Source of the DNA: Nipponacmea schrenckii
Taxonomy: Eukaryota > Mollusca > Gastropoda > Lottiidae
DNA: 64,000 nucleotides
Assembly: GCA_030562195.1 (NCBI GenBank)
Contig: CM060199.1
Span: forward strand, 10,622,338 to 10,686,337
Direction: 5' to 3'
Part shown: in pieces, positions 63,901 through 64,000 of the stretch
Layout of the letters: each line of letters opens with the position of its first letter
Numbering within the stretch: the stretch's first letter is position 1
Translations under genes and position numbers: made by a program
Notes under the pieces: generated by a model
Told to the model about the DNA's origin: nothing
Database searches by the model: none
Seen by the model: only the letters and a program-made list of their open reading frames with translations

Positions 63901-64000
63901 CTGAACAAAGACCAAATATTATCTTATCTTTTTCCAAAACTTAACATCAGTCTCCTGACACATGCAAGCCATGATTAGTACCCTAAACCACGATATTTAT
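36942..64000 (+). CDS. EHBP1: EH domain-binding protein 1 (3' end outside window)
   Basis: Nineteen plus-strand exons join in frame: 36942-37042, 37827-37884, 38121-38270, 38516-38694, 39136-39344, 41208-41694, 42974-43022, 43299-43465, 44099-44147, 45892-46577, 49536-49566, 49726-49806, 51012-51161, 52050-52164, 54921-55078, 55456-55522, 55977-56192, 56330-56429 and 61359-61432. They give about 1,042 residues and the gene runs on. The N-terminal C2 domain ([19 protein letters not shown]; about 1-165) binds membranes. Five NPF motifs (NPFDD, NPFAE, NPFGD twice, NPFDS) bind EH domains of EHD proteins. The calponin-homology domain ([36 protein letters not shown]; about 420-525) binds actin. The bMERB domain, which binds Rab8/10-family GTPases, begins near 930 and is cut after [10 protein letters not shown]. 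Together these link Rab-positive recycling and endocytic membranes to EHD proteins and actin. The final bMERB helix and any CAAX end lie beyond 64000. Confidence 0.95.
37081..37337 (-). mobile_element. tRNA-derived SINE in EHBP1 intron 1
   Basis: On the minus strand the head reads TAGCAAAGAGGTAAGAGCG (37310-37328), a good tRNA A box. A B-box-like GTGAGTTCCAGTCTC follows near 37241-37255. Downstream is the widespread core 'GTCCACCCAGCTGTAAATGGG'-type segment (around 37166-37187) known from V/Deu-type SINEs. The A and B boxes give it an internal RNA polymerase III promoter. Ends and target duplications are not sharp. Confidence 0.7.
39448..40444. mobile_element. 997-bp element with 16-bp terminal inverted repeats
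   Basis: The ends are tcttggttctcaggca (39448-39463) and its exact reverse complement (40429-40444). GC-rich runs (gcgggcggg and gtccggcggtg) lie just inside the ends. I found no clear target duplication, so the superfamily is unknown. It sits in EHBP1 intron 5. A 47-codon minus-strand frame (39730-39587) lies inside, and 39539-39670 recurs inverted at 46720-46860. Confidence 0.75.
39587..39730 (-). CDS. 47-codon ORF inside the TIR element (possible captured exon)
   Basis: The frame opens with [20 protein letters not shown] and continues with [18 protein letters not shown]; stop TAA at 39587-39589. Amino-acid composition (W, C, charged helices) looks protein-like rather than random, and the second copy at 46720 preserves the [17 protein letters not shown] frame. 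I do not recognise it. It could be an exon captured by a Pack-type element or chance. Confidence 0.35.
   Translation of the reverse strand: MWKLAELGVVPEMWKTVTRLVRLRSEDVYWRDKDCPYHSSIFRLSFI
41899..42846 (+). mobile_element. Pearl-like tandem-array element in EHBP1 intron 6
   Basis: The left end is TTTTTATACGCCCA followed by a ccgtccgtccgtcc tract. An array of AT-rich units of about 160 bp follows, each with 'gctacagtttttatc...aaacttggtat'. The right end is GCCAGTGGGCGTATGTTACC then CTTGCCTGGCAAGCTATCTT. The right end contains a perfect 6-bp stem (CTTGCC-T-GGCAAG). See findings for the interpretation. Confidence 0.8.
43551..43924. mobile_element. hAT-type MITE with perfect 8-bp target duplication
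   Basis: This 374-bp element has ends cataggcgctggaaca and (complement) caggggcgcgggaaca, 12 of 16 bases alike. It is flanked by perfect ctcctgga copies at 43543-43550 and 43925-43932. C and G runs (ccccccc, ggggggg) lie near both ends. It lies in EHBP1 intron 8. The inverted ends and 8-bp duplication are typical of hAT. It has no transposase coding capacity. Confidence 0.9.
44375..45857 (+). mobile_element. Pearl-like tandem-array element in EHBP1 intron 9
   Basis: The left end (ttttatatgcccacatgaaatg) and right end (gccagtgggcatatattacc, cttgcctggcaag) match the family. The internal units here are a different subfamily ('gtaaacactctacaaagtgcaattctt...atgaaacttggtgtgag'), with about 8 units. 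The right end is only about 35 bases from the start of EHBP1 exon 10. Confidence 0.8.
46619..49303 (+). mobile_element. Compound of nested pearl-like arrays in EHBP1 intron 10
   Basis: Three left ends are seen (about 46619, 46858 and 47501) but only two right ends (about 49080 and 49303). The first array is broken at about 46712 by an inverted fragment of the 39448-40444 element. Units spaced exactly 161 bp apart start at 46931, 47092, 47253 and 47414. From 47501 a second unit type follows. This looks like insertions of related elements into each other. Confidence 0.8.
46720..46860 (-). repeat. Inverted fragment of the 997-bp TIR element
   Basis: This stretch is the reverse complement of 39539-39670 with few changes; the [17 protein letters not shown] frame is still readable. 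It interrupts a pearl-like array and lacks both TIRs. Confidence 0.8.
49683..49725 (+). repeat. (CATT)n microsatellite forming the acceptor of EHBP1 exon 12
   Basis: About 10 imperfect CATT/CATC units run directly into the AG (ttcag, 49721-49725) of exon 49726-49806. The tract takes the place of an ordinary polypyrimidine tract. Confidence 0.85.
49807..51011. other. EHBP1 intron 12, no further features
   Basis: AT-rich intronic sequence between exons 49726-49806 and 51012-51161. I see no transposon ends, tandem arrays or extra exons. Confidence 0.5.
53434..54883 (+). mobile_element. Pearl-like array flanked by 19-bp direct repeats, EHBP1 intron 14
   Basis: The left end (tttttatacgcccacatag, then a ccgtcggtccg tract) starts at about 53446. 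About eight units carry 'ttgtggacactgtagagact' and 'cgaaaaaaattcctggaatt'. No GTGGGCGTAT right end is present. Instead, the 19-bp cctctgaaaacaattttta at 53434-53452 is repeated exactly at 54865-54883. Confidence 0.75.
56430..61358. other. EHBP1 intron 18 (4.9 kb)
   Basis: Long AT-rich intron splitting the bMERB coding region. It contains one foldback element (58026-58203). The minus-strand open frame 58798-59052 has no recognisable feature. I found no extra exon, and codon phase across the intron (TT|A) is consistent without one. Confidence 0.55.
58026..58203. repeat. Foldback element with ~45-bp diverged inverted arms
   Basis: The left arm (gacaatttacaccattctaa onward) and right arm (ending aaatggtgcaaattgatc) are reverse complements over about 30 bases and then more weakly. 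The whole is about 178 bp, which fits a MITE or short foldback. No clear target duplication was seen. Confidence 0.75.
61433..64000. other. EHBP1 intron 19, running off the window
   Basis: No further EHBP1 exon was found here, so the last bMERB exon or exons must lie beyond 64000. The only structured feature is the 51-bp satellite below. Confidence 0.5.
63034..63650. repeat. 51-bp tandem repeat, about 12 copies
   Basis: Units start 'tgttaaaatagtgctcaata'. They alternate between endings tagatctatatagatatacc and tagagctaatagaaatatc. Because 51 is a multiple of three, a repetitive open frame appears at 63298-63558, which I do not call coding. Confidence 0.9.

Overview
This is an intron-rich, AT-rich animal nuclear window, most likely from a mollusc (perhaps a gastropod such as a limpet). 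That placement is my inference. It rests on invertebrate-type divergence of conserved animal genes, short exons with GT-AG introns, and abundant pearl-like tandem-repeat elements and hAT-type MITEs. No bacterial, CRISPR or rRNA features were seen.

Layout. (1) 1-1124 (+): the last exons of a START-domain-like lipid-binding protein. Minisatellites seem to have grown out of its exon ends. (2) 1125-5222: non-coding, with a 72-bp and a 42-bp minisatellite. (3) 9424-5223 (-): TRMT6, the non-catalytic subunit of the tRNA m1A58 methyltransferase. (4) 11864-9819 (-): a Golgi-type carbohydrate sulfotransferase with a hAT-like MITE in its intron. (5) A 50-bp-arm hairpin at 12296-12408. (6) 13366-17954 (+): an ETAA1-like ATR activator in nine exons. 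It converges on (7) COA8 (-, 20885-19294), a cytochrome c oxidase assembly factor. (8) 20886-22857: spacer with TE debris. (9) 34844-22858 (-): a 20-exon gene of about 1,091 residues. It combines two cadherin-like beta-sandwich repeats, a U-box-like module, TPR-like helices and an RGG-rich insert, and I cannot name it. Its ninth intron carries a very young LTR retrotransposon that keeps gag but has no recognisable reverse transcriptase. (10) 35255 to beyond 64000 (+): EHBP1, divergent from gene 9. Nineteen coding exons are in the window; the 3' end lies outside. Its introns carry a SINE, a TIR element, a hAT-type MITE, four blocks of pearl-like arrays, a foldback element and a 51-bp satellite.

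Every exon junction reported for ETAA1, COA8, the U-box/TPR gene and EHBP1 was checked by hand for GT-AG ends and codon phase, and the exons join in one continuous frame. The genes do not form one pathway: they cover tRNA modification, glycan sulfation, replication stress signalling, mitochondrial complex IV assembly and endocytic/actin linkage. The most unusual items are the gene 9 domain combination, the near-identical-LTR gag-only element, and the family of 161-bp-period arrays that dominates EHBP1 introns. No clearly new system was demonstrated.
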